Origin: Bacteroidales bacterium
GTDB taxonomy: Bacteria; Bacteroidota; Bacteroidia; Bacteroidales; Muribaculaceae
Direction: 5' to 3'
NCBI GenBank assembly: GCA_029219425.1
Contig: JAQXTJ010000003.1
Span: 1 to 39,625, forward strand
DNA length: 39,625 nucleotides
Positions 1 to 8,608 of this stretch are shown here, piece by piece (within the stretch, counting starts at the first letter, position 1; each line of letters begins with the position of its first letter). Under the pieces are notes generated by a model, which was given only the letters and a program-made list of their open reading frames with translations, did not search any database and was not told the DNA's origin. The translations under genes and the position numbers were made by a program.

Positions 1-1
1 T

Positions 2-139
2 AAAAGCTATCAGAATATTAAAACACGGCAAGAGAGCCAAATCGCTGGTAAAGTATGGCCTGGAAGAAATCGCAAACGTACTCCTCAGGCCGCTCTACAA
101 GCAGAAATTCGATGTTTTCAAATTTTTGTCATGTACTTA
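2..139 (+). other. Unidentified coding fragment cut off at the hsdR junction
   Basis: A reading frame open from the left edge runs to a TAA at about 137-139. It reads IRILKHGKRAKSLVKYGLEE and onward. The KYGLEEI stretch faintly recalls the N-terminal part of ABC1/AarF (UbiB) kinases, but this is only a resemblance by eye. It is in a different frame from the hsdR remnant and stops at about the point where recognisable HsdR sequence begins, so it may be the left partner of a rearrangement. It could also be a chance open frame, because only 45 codons are visible and the beginning is outside the window. Confidence 0.2.
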
Positions 140-2016
140 AAGAAGCAATAGAAAATGGAAATCGAATAATTTCCACAACTATTCAAAAATTCCCATATAT
201 TGTTGGCGGTATAGCTGATATGAGGCAAACTAACTTTGCAATCATCATCGACGAAGCACATAGCAGCCAAAGTGGCATCGCTGCCGATAAAATGAATGCA
301 GCTGTCGGTCGCGATGCAGACCAAGACGGAGCAGACACCGACCAACTCATTCAGCGGCTTATCGAGGAACGCAAAATGAGCGAGAACGCTTCGTATTTTG
401 CTTTTACTGCAACGCCCAAGAGAGAAACGCTTGAACGCTTCGGCATTGAACAGAGGGATGGCTCATTTAAGCCTTTCCACCTTTATTCAATGAAACAGGC
501 AATAGAGGAAGGCTTTATTCACGATGTTCTTACAAACTATACAACTTACCATAGTTTCTACGAAGTCATAAAGCGAACGGAAGAAAACCCGGAATACAAC
601 GAAGCTCGTGCTCAAAAAATATTGAAGAAGATGGTTGAGCGTGAGCCGCATACTATTGCTGCAAAAGCTGAGGTAATGATTAGTCATTTCGATGCAAAAG
701 TGTTCCGCTCTCGCAAACTAAAAGGCAAAGCAAAAGCGATGGTGGTAACAAAAGACATTGAATGTGCCATTAGATACTATCACGCTTTACGACGCTTTGC
801 GGAGGAAAAGCATTTACCGTACAATATTCTAATAGCTTTATCCGGAACTAAAGTTGTTGATGGCGTAGAATACACTGAAGCAGGTCTTAATGGTTTTCCT
901 GACACAAAGACAAAAGAAGAATTTGATAAAGACGAAAACCGCATACTTGTAGTTGCCAACAAGTATTTGACAGGCTTCGACCAAGAGAAACTTTGCACAA
1001 TGTACATTGACAAGCCTCTTGGCGGTGTGCTTGCTGTGCAAACACTATCACGACTAAACAGAACAGCTCCTGATTTGGGCAAGCGAGATGAAGACATCTT
1101 TGTCCTCGACTTCTTCAACACTGTTAATGATATGAAAACAGCGTTCGACGATTTCTATACTTCTACCACGCTCGAACAAGCGACCGACCCGAATGTTCTT
1201 TCAGAACTTCGTCGCACATTGCTTCATTTCGGAGTATATACTGAAGAAGAAGTTGAAGAATTTAACGACTTATATTTGCACGGAGCAGACCAAGACCAAC
1301 TCGCTCCAATTCTCGACCGTGCACAACATCGATATGACGAAGAAATAGAATGGCCTGAAAACGGCAAAGCCGATTTCAAGATGAAGTGCAAACAATTCGT
1401 GAAAATATACTCACGCATTGCCGCACTTATGGCTTTCGATGCACCTTCTTGGGAAAAACTGTATTGGTTCTTGCGACTGCTTATTCCACAATTAAAAGTT
1501 CCTGAAAATGGTGGAATAGATGTGTCGGATCTGCTTGATAATGCAAATCTCAACACATATTGTTTGAGCCGTACTGCATTAAATCAACACATAGAACTTA
1601 ATGCCGACGAAACAATTCTTGACCCATTGGCTCCAACAATGGTCAATGCCGGTACAACTGATGATGAAAGAACGGAAATAGACATCATTTTGCAGCACTT
1701 CAATGAGCAGCACATGAATGGTTGGGACGCCACGCCGGAAGAACAAAGAGCTAAAGTGGTGCGTATCGCAGAACTCGTTACGCAAACTCCGCAATTCCAA
1801 TCACAAGTTGTGGGTAATCCTGACACCGATGCCGCGACTCGCAGATTTGAACAAATTGTTGATGAAGTTATGGCACGTCAACGAAGCCGTGACCTTTCAC
1901 TCTATCGTGAATACCGTGACAGTGGCTTCCGTCGCGACTTCATCAACCTTATCCGCACAGCTATTGAGAATGGTGATAGAAGCTCCAACGTGTTATATAG
2001 AAGAAGTAACCCATAA
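55..2016 (+). pseudogene. hsdR: Type I restriction enzyme R subunit, 5'-truncated remnant
   Basis: HsdR is the ATP-dependent translocase and nuclease subunit of type I restriction systems. The frame holds 653 codons from its first ATG. SF2 helicase motifs are present: DEAH at residue 66 (motif II), FTATP at 117-121 (motif III), a VVANKYLTGFD segment (motif V region) and QTLSRLNR at 329-336 (motif VI). The C-terminal helical region follows. The family is usually about 1000 residues, and the N-terminal nuclease domain with its PD-ExK site and the Walker A motif is missing. HsdR-like sequence starts only near LKEAIENG (about nucleotide 136); the first 25 or so residues look unrelated. No hsdM or hsdS lies in the window. 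Codon use is AT-richer than in every gene to the right, which suggests acquisition by transfer. As it stands the product could neither cut DNA nor bind ATP normally. A chimeric assembly join at about 110-135 is the alternative. Confidence 0.75.
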
Positions 2017-2019
2017 GAA

Positions 2020-2070
2020 ATGGCAAACACTATTTCTATATACGAGGCGACGAATTTGTTCACTGATTAG
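2020..2070 (+). pseudogene. 16-codon stub of a lost downstream gene
   Basis: An ATG three bases after the hsdR stop opens a frame reading MANTISIYEATNLFTD and then TAG. Its position right behind hsdR and its protein-like start suggest the beginning of the next gene of a restriction operon, broken by a stop or deletion. I cannot name the parent gene. The stretch from 2071 to 2130 is AT-rich and holds nothing I recognise. Confidence 0.25.
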
Positions 2071-2127
2071 ATTCCACTATGAGAAGTGACTCAGCAGCGA
2101 TTCAAGCACTATCACATAAGTAATTAA

Positions 2128-2168
2128 GGGGAAAGAAATAGGGGCGCTCCGTGGGGTGGGGCGTCCCT
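2128..2168 (-). terminator. Rho-independent terminator candidate after gldN
   Basis: An imperfect inverted repeat pairs 2140-2150 (AGGGGCGCTCC) with 2158-2168 (GGGGCGTCCCT) around a 7-base loop, giving 11 pairs with two G-U wobbles. Read on the minus strand, the stem is followed by ATTTCTTTCCCC (2139-2128), a moderately T-rich tail. It lies 38 bases beyond the gldN stop, where the T9SS transcript should end. Confidence 0.5.
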
Positions 2169-2206
2169 TGTTGTGTGGTGCCGGAGGGGCGAGGGATGTG
2201 GGTGGA

Positions 2207-3361
2207 TTAGCGGCGGCGACGGACGCTGCGGGCGGCAGAGCTGCTGCTCTTCACTTTCTGTTCCTTCACTTTTGATTCCTTGGGCTTTGTTGCTTTTTCT
2301 TTCTTTTCGGTTTTTGCCTTGCTGCGCTTTGAGCTGCGTGTGGAGCTGCGCTTGGTGGTCGATTTCTTCTCGTCGCGCCGGCTTATCACAAGTGTGGTGT
2401 CGGCAGCGGCGATGCGTGCTGCTTCGAGGGCTTCGAGGGAGTCGGCGCGAGCCTGGAGCTCTTCGCGTGTGGGAACCCACAGGGTCTTGTCGAAGGCTTG
2501 CAGGCGGCGCTCAATTGAGTCTTGTGCGCGCTTTAAGTCGTCGGGGTCGGGATACATCTGCATGAGTGAGAGGTTGCGTAGGTTCTTGGTCTTGTAGATG
2601 TCGCCCTTATATAGATTCATTGTGAAGAAGTCGTCGATGTTGTGGCTGGCGATGTTGTTGTCGTTGTTGGTGAAGATGTATTGCTTTGCGAGGTAGGGGC
2701 GGATTGACTCGTCGTATTTCACCCAGAACATTGGGTAGCGCACGGGCTCGCCTCCAAACTCGTCGGAGCGGTGAAGCACGGGGCAGATGGCTTGCACTGT
2801 GTTCTTCATCTTGGTGCTTACGCGGTCGAATTCCCACTTTTCGATGACGTAGTAGCTAAGCACCTCGTTGGAGGGCATGTCGGCGTCTTCTATGGTGAAT
2901 CTGGGGTTTTTCTCGGTGCTTCCCTTTGCTTCGGTGTAGAGTATGTGGAAGCGGTCGAGGAGGTCGCGCACCTTCACCTTGTATTGGTCGGTGAATATTT
3001 CGCGTCCGTCGAGATACTCATACACGGTGAGCTGTCCCTGTGCCACGAGCTTCATGATTATGCAGAAGAGGTTCATTCCGTCCTGATTTGGCTCCTCGGG
3101 GTAGTAGAGAGCCATGTTGTGCTCTTTGCGGAGGTCGATCTGGCGGTAGATTACCTTCATCCACTGCACGTCGGCGTCGCTCGTTTCTTGCTGCTCATAG
3201 AAGGAGCGCATGCGGGGCGTAATCTGCGAGGCTTTGTCGCCGTCCTTGTCTTTGGCGTTGCGCTTTCGCACCGAGCTCGAGGTGGATTTGTCTTGCGCCA
3301 CTGCGCTTGTGGCAGTGGTGGCGAGCAGCAGGGCCACTGCTAAGTATCGAAGAATCTTCAT
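2207..3361 (-). CDS. gldN: Gliding motility / T9SS protein GldN (PorN)
   Basis: GldN/PorN is a periplasmic T9SS protein that forms a ring with the lipoprotein GldK/PorK under the outer membrane, where the GldLM motor contacts it. The chosen start gives 384 residues with a clear signal peptide (MKILRYLAVALLLATTATSAVAQ); an ATG 69 bases upstream would add unrelated residues before it. The body matches the GldN family: an N-terminal segment around RMRSFYEQQETSDADVQWMK, then KVIYRQIDLRKEHNMALYYP and YEYLDGREIF. The gene is last in the minus-strand operon, 82 bases after gldM. The last 60 or so residues form a very basic Lys/Ser/Arg tail ending in RRRR, which I do not expect in this family. The family call is firm; the role of the tail is unknown. 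Confidence 0.92.
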   Translation of the reverse strand: MKILRYLAVALLLATTATSAVAQDKSTSSSVRKRNAKDKDGDKASQITPRMRSFYEQQETSDADVQWMKVIYRQIDLRKEHNMALYYPEEPNQDGMNLFCIIMKLVAQGQLTVYEYLDGREIFTDQYKVKVRDLLDRFHILYTEAKGSTEKNPRFTIEDADMPSNEVLSYYVIEKWEFDRVSTKMKNTVQAICPVLHRSDEFGGEPVRYPMFWVKYDESIRPYLAKQYIFTNNDNNIASHNIDDFFTMNLYKGDIYKTKNLRNLSLMQMYPDPDDLKRAQDSIERRLQAFDKTLWVPTREELQARADSLEALEAARIAAADTTLVISRRDEKKSTTKRSSTRSSKRSKAKTEKKEKATKPKESKVKEQKVKSSSSAARSVRRRR

Positions 3362-3443
3362 AATGCGATTATATCTATAAAAATATTGTATGACAACTTG
3401 TGGGTTGTTGGAAAATCGTGAAATAATCATTTATGGTGTGCTC

Positions 3444-5021
3444 CTACTGCACTATCACCTCCATTGGGGCTATTGTGCGCTCAATTCCGTCGGGGCCTAT
3501 TGCTCGCACGCGCGAGATGTAGAAGCGCTTTCCTCGGGAGAGGCGCCTGAAGCTGCTGCGCTGTCGCTCGGAGAATTTGTTTCCGGCCGACACCTCGGGG
3601 ATTGCGTTGCCCATTGAGTCGAAGAACACGGTTTCGAAGCTCAGCACTTTGTAGTCCACATTGAGGATGTCGTCGTCGATAGCAGCCGAAATGCCTTCGG
3701 CTTGCATGAGCAGGGTCTTGGAGAATGGCTTTCCGCCCTTGTAGCGCTCGGGGTTGCCCTTTGCATCGGTGAATGCGATGTAGGGCATAGGGTCGGGCAA
3801 TTTGCGCACGCGGAATGAGGTGGATGCCACTTTCTGCGACACTCCGTCGATTGTCGCGGTGACCGTGAGCACGGCCTCGGCGCCCACTTTGGTGGGACGT
3901 GCCACCCAGTTGTCGCCGTTGCGTGTGAGAGATCCATTTGTCATAGAGGCAGTGATGGCGTTGTTTGGGATGCCGGGCACGGCGATTGATATTGGGTTGT
4001 TGATGCCGGCGTAGAGCACGTTCATCATTGTGGCCGAGATGGTGGCCATAGGCTCGATTACTGTGTAGGAGGAGCGGAAGTCGTGACGCGACACTGTGCC
4101 GTCGCCGTGAGGCACTTCAATGTAGCCTGAGTAGTCGTAGTTTCCGGCCTTGCCTGTGCCCACCTGGTAGAGACCGCGGTCGTTGCCGAGCTGTGTGCCG
4201 TTGACAAACACGTTGGGTCGCTGTGTGGTATCGACAGCAGCGAGCACGATGCTTGCCGAGTAGCGGCTGCCGCGCATCACGATTCGAGAGTCGGGGATAA
4301 CGAAGGCTTCTACCTGGTTCACGCGGATGTCGCCAATGTCGATGTTGGTGAGCAGAGTGTTGAGCACTTCACCCTCCACATATAGGAGGTCGTTCTGCAT
4401 CTTGCTGAGCAGGGTGACGGCGGCCACCACGGGCATGTTTTCGAAGAGGTTCTCTTCCCATGATTTTGCGTCGATGTTTGCGTGGCTCTTCTTTACCTGA
4501 GTGGAGAGCACGCGGCGAATGTTGGCCAACTGGGCCGAATCGGTGATGTGGCTGCACGAGAAGTTGCTGTAGTCGTTGATTTTCTTCTTCAGCTCGCCGC
4601 CTTTTCCGGTGCCGGGGGCGAGCATGACCACTGCTGCCGACTCGAGGTCGTCGAGGTTGCGGATGTCGTTGGCGTTGGCGTCGTCGCCATCGGCGGCGCG
4701 CGCAATCTCAGTTTTCAGTGAGTCGATGTAGTTGTAGAGTGCGAGTGTGCGCCGGCGCACTTCTTGTGCCTTCGAGAGCCACACGCCGCCTTTTTCGGGG
4801 TTTTTCTCATTGAAGGCTTTTAGTTTTTCAAACAGCTGCACGTTTCGCTCGGCCACAGTGCGGTTGGAGCGGCTGAGGCCGTCTTCCACCTGGCTGAATC
4901 CGTTGAGCACGTCGCTCGACACATTCAGTGCGAGCATGGCCGTGAGGACGATATACATTAGGTTTATCATCTTCTGTCGCGGCGACATGCGTCCGGCTGT
5001 CTGATTATGAGCATTAGCCAT
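3444..5021 (-). CDS. gldM: T9SS motor protein GldM (PorM)
   Basis: GldM spans the inner membrane once and reaches through the periplasm. With GldL it forms the proton-motive-force-driven rotary motor that powers type IX secretion and, in gliding species, motility. The 525-residue product has the family hallmark near the N terminus (SPRQKMINLMYIVLTAMLAL, residues 13-32), which is the single transmembrane helix with its preceding arginine. A long periplasmic part follows, known from GldM structures to be four stacked domains (D1-D4). The length agrees with the family (about 510-525). It lies 48 bases after gldL and 82 before gldN, in the conserved order K-L-M-N. Confidence 0.96.
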   Translation of the reverse strand: MANAHNQTAGRMSPRQKMINLMYIVLTAMLALNVSSDVLNGFSQVEDGLSRSNRTVAERNVQLFEKLKAFNEKNPEKGGVWLSKAQEVRRRTLALYNYIDSLKTEIARAADGDDANANDIRNLDDLESAAVVMLAPGTGKGGELKKKINDYSNFSCSHITDSAQLANIRRVLSTQVKKSHANIDAKSWEENLFENMPVVAAVTLLSKMQNDLLYVEGEVLNTLLTNIDIGDIRVNQVEAFVIPDSRIVMRGSRYSASIVLAAVDTTQRPNVFVNGTQLGNDRGLYQVGTGKAGNYDYSGYIEVPHGDGTVSRHDFRSSYTVIEPMATISATMMNVLYAGINNPISIAVPGIPNNAITASMTNGSLTRNGDNWVARPTKVGAEAVLTVTATIDGVSQKVASTSFRVRKLPDPMPYIAFTDAKGNPERYKGGKPFSKTLLMQAEGISAAIDDDILNVDYKVLSFETVFFDSMGNAIPEVSAGNKFSERQRSSFRRLSRGKRFYISRVRAIGPDGIERTIAPMEVIVQ

Positions 5022-5069
5022 TTATTCTCTGTTAGTAGGTTAGTGTTTTTTTATGAATCCTGTGGGGAA

Positions 5070-6041
5070 TTACACGTTTTTGTCGTCGTCGTCGTTGTTG
5101 CCGAAGGCGTTGCCGGGCATCATGGGGCGATACATTGTGGTGGTCATTGCTTTCACCATTCGCTCATACACGCCGTTGAGCTGCTTCATGTTGTGTGCGA
5201 GCTTTTCGGTCTCGTCGCAGTAGCTTGCGCTCTCGCGTGCCGATTTCTCATACATGTCGCGGATGTCCTTTAGCCCGCGGTTCACTCGGTCGATGCTGTC
5301 GAGTTGCGATGATATGCTCTTGAGCTGTATCTCGTAGATTGCATTGAGGCCGCTGATGTTGCGGTTGAGTCCCTCGAGCTGGTCGGCATATCCTGTGGCG
5401 CTGCCTGTGATGCGCTCGCTGTTGTCGGTGATTGCCTGGTAGCTGCCCAGCAGGGTTGCCGACACATGGTTGAGAGCCTCGGTTGTTGCCCGGAGCTGCT
5501 CCATTTGTTCCGATATAGCCGACATCTGGCTGAGGTATTGCTGAGTGGCGTCGGTGAGCTCGGCCATGCGCGACAGCTGGTCGCTTGCGGCTGCCATCTT
5601 GGCTATGCTCTCGCTCAGGCTGCGCGAATCCTCTTCGCTGAGGTCGATGCCGTCGGGGATACCTGCTGCGCGTCGGGCCTGCTTGTCGGGGATGGTGATT
5701 CCGCTGGATGTGGTCGAATCGCTGCCGCCGCCAATTATTATGCCGCTACCCGAGAAGTCGGGACGGTCTTCGGGGTCGTTGGTGGCGAGCACGGGGAACA
5801 CTTCTTCCCACTTGTATTCCTTGGCGGGACGGTCGAAAGCGGTGAGGATAAACATGAGCACCTCGGTGCCCATACCCACGCAGAGCAGGGTGTTGCCGCC
5901 CGGCAGGTGAAGAATCTTGAACAGGGCGCCCCAGATAACCACTGCTGCGCCAATACTGTAGGCGAAATTGAAGAAACGCTGGCCCTTCTCGCCCGAAAGG
6001 AATTTCTCCACCACGTTTTTGTATCGCTTAATCTTGCCCAT
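5070..6041 (-). CDS. gldL: T9SS motor protein GldL (PorL)
   Basis: GldL is the inner-membrane partner of GldM; a pentamer surrounds the GldM helices and conducts protons. The 323-residue product begins MGKIKRYKNVVEKFLSGEKG and has two transmembrane helices at about residues 22-44 and 50-69. A glutamate inside the second helix (E60 in CVGMGTEVLMF) fits the conserved acidic residue that is essential in the Flavobacterium johnsoniae motor; this equivalence is from family knowledge. The cytoplasmic C-terminal half is predicted helical or coiled coil, rich in leucine, glutamine and serine. The gene lies 40 bases after gldK and 48 before gldM. Confidence 0.96.
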   Translation of the reverse strand: MGKIKRYKNVVEKFLSGEKGQRFFNFAYSIGAAVVIWGALFKILHLPGGNTLLCVGMGTEVLMFILTAFDRPAKEYKWEEVFPVLATNDPEDRPDFSGSGIIIGGGSDSTTSSGITIPDKQARRAAGIPDGIDLSEEDSRSLSESIAKMAAASDQLSRMAELTDATQQYLSQMSAISEQMEQLRATTEALNHVSATLLGSYQAITDNSERITGSATGYADQLEGLNRNISGLNAIYEIQLKSISSQLDSIDRVNRGLKDIRDMYEKSARESASYCDETEKLAHNMKQLNGVYERMVKAMTTTMYRPMMPGNAFGNNDDDDKNV

Positions 6042-6081
6042 TTTCTCGATTTGTGCAAATTATTGAATTATAGAGAAGTTG

Positions 6082-7515
6082 TTATTTTCTTTTTTTCGAT
6101 TTAGAGAATCCCACCGATGAGCGCACGCAGCGGAAGCCGATGTATGATCGCTGCTCATTCTGGTATTCCCACATGCGCAGGTCGCTGCGCACGTTGTGTG
6201 CGGCATCCTTCCACGAGCCGCCTCGCACGATTTTGCGCGTCATCTTGTAGGGGTCTTCCTTGGCGGCGTTGTAGCTATACTCTGGGTTGAGGTCGCTTGT
6301 GAGCTTGTCGATGCTCTCGGTGAAAGCCGTTGAGGTCCATTCGCTCACGTTGCCTGCCATGTCGTAGAGCCCGAAGTCGTTTGGAGCATAGTTCCCGGCT
6401 CGGGATGTGATGAGGTTGCCGTCCTTCACATAGTTGCCCTCCATGGGCTTCAGGTTGGCATAGAAGCAACCTTCTTTCTCCTCCATTGGCAACTCGCCGC
6501 TCCATGGGTATTTGTTCTCGCTGCGGCCGGCGCGGGCTGCATATTCCCACTCGGCTTCGGTGGGAAGCCGGTAGGGCTCCACATACACTCCCTGCTTTCC
6601 GAGGGAGCGTCGCAGGAACTCGGTGCGCCATGCGCAGAAGGCATTTGCCTGCTCCCAGCTCACACCCACCACGGGGTAGTCGTTGTAGCCTGCGTGAGAG
6701 AAGTACATGCGCACGTATTTCTCATTGTAGGCGTTCTCGAAGTCGTTGACCCAGCATGTTGTGTCGGGGTACACGTTCACGATGTAGGTGTTGAGGAAGT
6801 CGTAGTCGCCGGTGAGTGCTCGGGTGATGGTCTCGCGGCGTATCTGCCCCTCCTCGTCAACGTAGGCGGTGTCCTTGGAGATGACTGGCAGCTCCCGGCT
6901 CACTTCGTGGTCGGTGTTGTAGTCGCGTCGAGAAGCGTCGAGGCGGTTTTTGCGCTTCACGGCCTCGGTCATGTTGTAGATTTCGTAGCGGTAAATCATC
7001 TGGCTGGGGTCGAGCTCACGCACTCCGGTGATTGGGTTGGTGCGATACACACTCTCGATGGCGCGAGCCTCGTCTTCGCTTGGGTTGCGCCATGGAATAG
7101 CCTTGTTCCAGTTGAGTCGCGGAGTGATGGGGTTGCCCTCCTTGTCCTCCTCAATCTTGAAGGCCTCGTTGCCGCCGTAGGCAGGGTCGGCGAGGCGCTC
7201 GCGGATGATTGAGTCGCGCACCCAGAATAGGAATTGCTTATACTTGGAGTTGGTGATTTCGGTTTCGTCCATCCAGAAGGCATCCACAGAGATGCCACGG
7301 GCGGCAGCCTCGATGCCCCACACCGAGTCTTTCTCGGCGGGGCCCACCTTCATAGAGCCACGGTCGATGAGCACCATGCCGTAGGGGGTGGGCTCTTGCC
7401 ACACCACTCCGCCCACGCCGGTAACTTCGCCGCCGGCGCTGCTCAGGCTGCCCTTTGGCGACATGCACGACACTACTGCCATGGCCATTGCGATATAAAT
7501 GATAGTTTTTTTCAT
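6082..7515 (-). CDS. gldK: T9SS ring lipoprotein GldK (PorK)
   Basis: GldK/PorK is an outer-membrane-anchored periplasmic lipoprotein that forms the large T9SS ring with GldN. The start chosen gives 477 residues with a type II signal peptide: MKKTIIYIAMAMAVVSC, cysteine at 17. A longer open frame exists 93 bases upstream but runs back into porP and would hide the lipobox. The mature part is an FGE-sulfatase (SUMF1) fold, recognisable from AFWMDETEITNSKYKQF, LPTEAEWEYAARAG, YDMAGNVSEW and the C-terminal RGGSWKDAAHNVRSDLRMW. In GldK this fold is structural rather than enzymatic (family knowledge). It starts 10 bases after porP and precedes gldL by 40 bases. Confidence 0.95.
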   Translation of the reverse strand: MKKTIIYIAMAMAVVSCMSPKGSLSSAGGEVTGVGGVVWQEPTPYGMVLIDRGSMKVGPAEKDSVWGIEAAARGISVDAFWMDETEITNSKYKQFLFWVRDSIIRERLADPAYGGNEAFKIEEDKEGNPITPRLNWNKAIPWRNPSEDEARAIESVYRTNPITGVRELDPSQMIYRYEIYNMTEAVKRKNRLDASRRDYNTDHEVSRELPVISKDTAYVDEEGQIRRETITRALTGDYDFLNTYIVNVYPDTTCWVNDFENAYNEKYVRMYFSHAGYNDYPVVGVSWEQANAFCAWRTEFLRRSLGKQGVYVEPYRLPTEAEWEYAARAGRSENKYPWSGELPMEEKEGCFYANLKPMEGNYVKDGNLITSRAGNYAPNDFGLYDMAGNVSEWTSTAFTESIDKLTSDLNPEYSYNAAKEDPYKMTRKIVRGGSWKDAAHNVRSDLRMWEYQNEQRSYIGFRCVRSSVGFSKSKKRK

Positions 7516-7525
7516 ATTTGTGTAT

Positions 7526-8530
7526 CTACATAATGCGAATACTCTTGTGCTTGTTGCGGTTTTTATCGCCCAAATTGAGCTTGATGTTGTAGCGCAGGAA
7601 CACCTCATGGCTTCCCGAGCTTGCCTTGGCCACCTGGGAGATGGGGTAGTCGTAGCAGTATCCGAGGAAGAAGTTCTTCAGTTCGGCGCCAATCATGAGC
7701 GAAACGGCATCGTTCCATCGGTAGCCCAGTCCGCCCGACAGGAATTTGTTGTAGCGCAGGCGGGCAGTTGCCTCTCCGGTGAATATGTTGCCATCGGTCT
7801 TCAGCAAGAGAGATGGCTGCACTTCAAATAACGTGTTTTTAACCGGAATATTGCCACCTGCCATAAAATAATATATCCGTGAAGTGGCAAATTCATATTG
7901 CTTTTCCTGCTCAGAGTCGTCCTTCATTGTGATGGTGGGTGCGGAGATGTGGTTGGCCGAGAGTGATGCCCAGAAGAGCCGGTGTGTGTAGGCCACGCCG
8001 GCGGCAAAGTCGATGGCGTTTCCATTGATGTCGGTGCGAGGTATTCCGTCGTCGTTGCTCTCGTGGTAATCGTCGTCGTCGGGGATATATGCTTCAGAGC
8101 CGCGGAACGACTGGCTCATTAGGCCAAGCTGCACGCCTATGCTCAGCTCTCCCTTGAGCAGCTTCTTCTTCCAGGCGGCCTGTAGCGCGGCATTGAGGGT
8201 GCTGTAGAGTCCCTCGCTTTGCTGCATTATCACCACGCCTGCTCCCACTCGCTTGCCGAAGAGCTTGAAGGGGCTGTCGGCCATTGCCAGAAATGCCTTT
8301 GGGGCTTTGGGGATTCCCACCCACTGCATACGGCTGGCGGCGGTGATGCGTATGTAGTCGCTGTTGCCCACGAGACCGGGGCTGTAGTAGGTGGGCATAG
8401 CCCAGTATTGCGTGAGCTGTGCGTCGGTCTGTGCATGGGCGTGGATGGAGGCCACGGCAAGGCAAGCCATGGCGGCCGCGGCTCGGGCCACGGCTGCCAG
8501 TGATGCCATATTTCGTAAAAATACACTCAT
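7526..8530 (-). CDS. porP: PorP/SprF family outer-membrane protein
   Basis: PorP/SprF proteins are outer-membrane beta-barrels that link T9SS cargo or the peptidoglycan-binding PorE to the PorKN ring. The 334-residue product has a signal peptide ending AHAQ (about residue 34), then the family opening TDAQLTQYWAMPTYYSPGLVG, and beta-strand-rich sequence to a barrel-like end. MQWVGIPKAPKAFLA matches the early family motif. The porP-gldK-gldL-gldM-gldN order is the classic T9SS core arrangement. An ATG seven codons further in would still leave a usable signal peptide. The family is clear; orthology to PorP rather than another SprF paralogue rests on gene order. Confidence 0.93.
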   Translation of the reverse strand: MSVFLRNMASLAAVARAAAAMACLAVASIHAHAQTDAQLTQYWAMPTYYSPGLVGNSDYIRITAASRMQWVGIPKAPKAFLAMADSPFKLFGKRVGAGVVIMQQSEGLYSTLNAALQAAWKKKLLKGELSIGVQLGLMSQSFRGSEAYIPDDDDYHESNDDGIPRTDINGNAIDFAAGVAYTHRLFWASLSANHISAPTITMKDDSEQEKQYEFATSRIYYFMAGGNIPVKNTLFEVQPSLLLKTDGNIFTGEATARLRYNKFLSGGLGYRWNDAVSLMIGAELKNFFLGYCYDYPISQVAKASSGSHEVFLRYNIKLNLGDKNRNKHKSIRIM

Positions 8531-8578
8531 TGCGTCAGTAAAAAAAAGTTTCCCACAAAAAAACGGGTCTTTGTGTCG

Positions 8579-8601
8579 GCATCGGCTACGGATAGCGATG
8601 C
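8579..8601. other. Hairpin between porT and porP
   Basis: GCATCG and CTA (8579-8584, 8586-8588) pair with TAG and CGATGC (8593-8601) around a 4-base loop, with one bulged G at 8585. It lies just beyond the porT stop. On the minus strand a T-run starts roughly 15-20 bases further on, too far for a normal terminator. It may be a processing or partial termination element within the porT-porP transcript. Confidence 0.3.
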
Positions 8602-8608
8602 TGCTTCC

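Noticed and set aside
7516-7608. Extended N terminus of gldK overlapping porP
   Set aside because: The inner start gives a proper lipoprotein signal with C17; the extension is only porP read in another frame.
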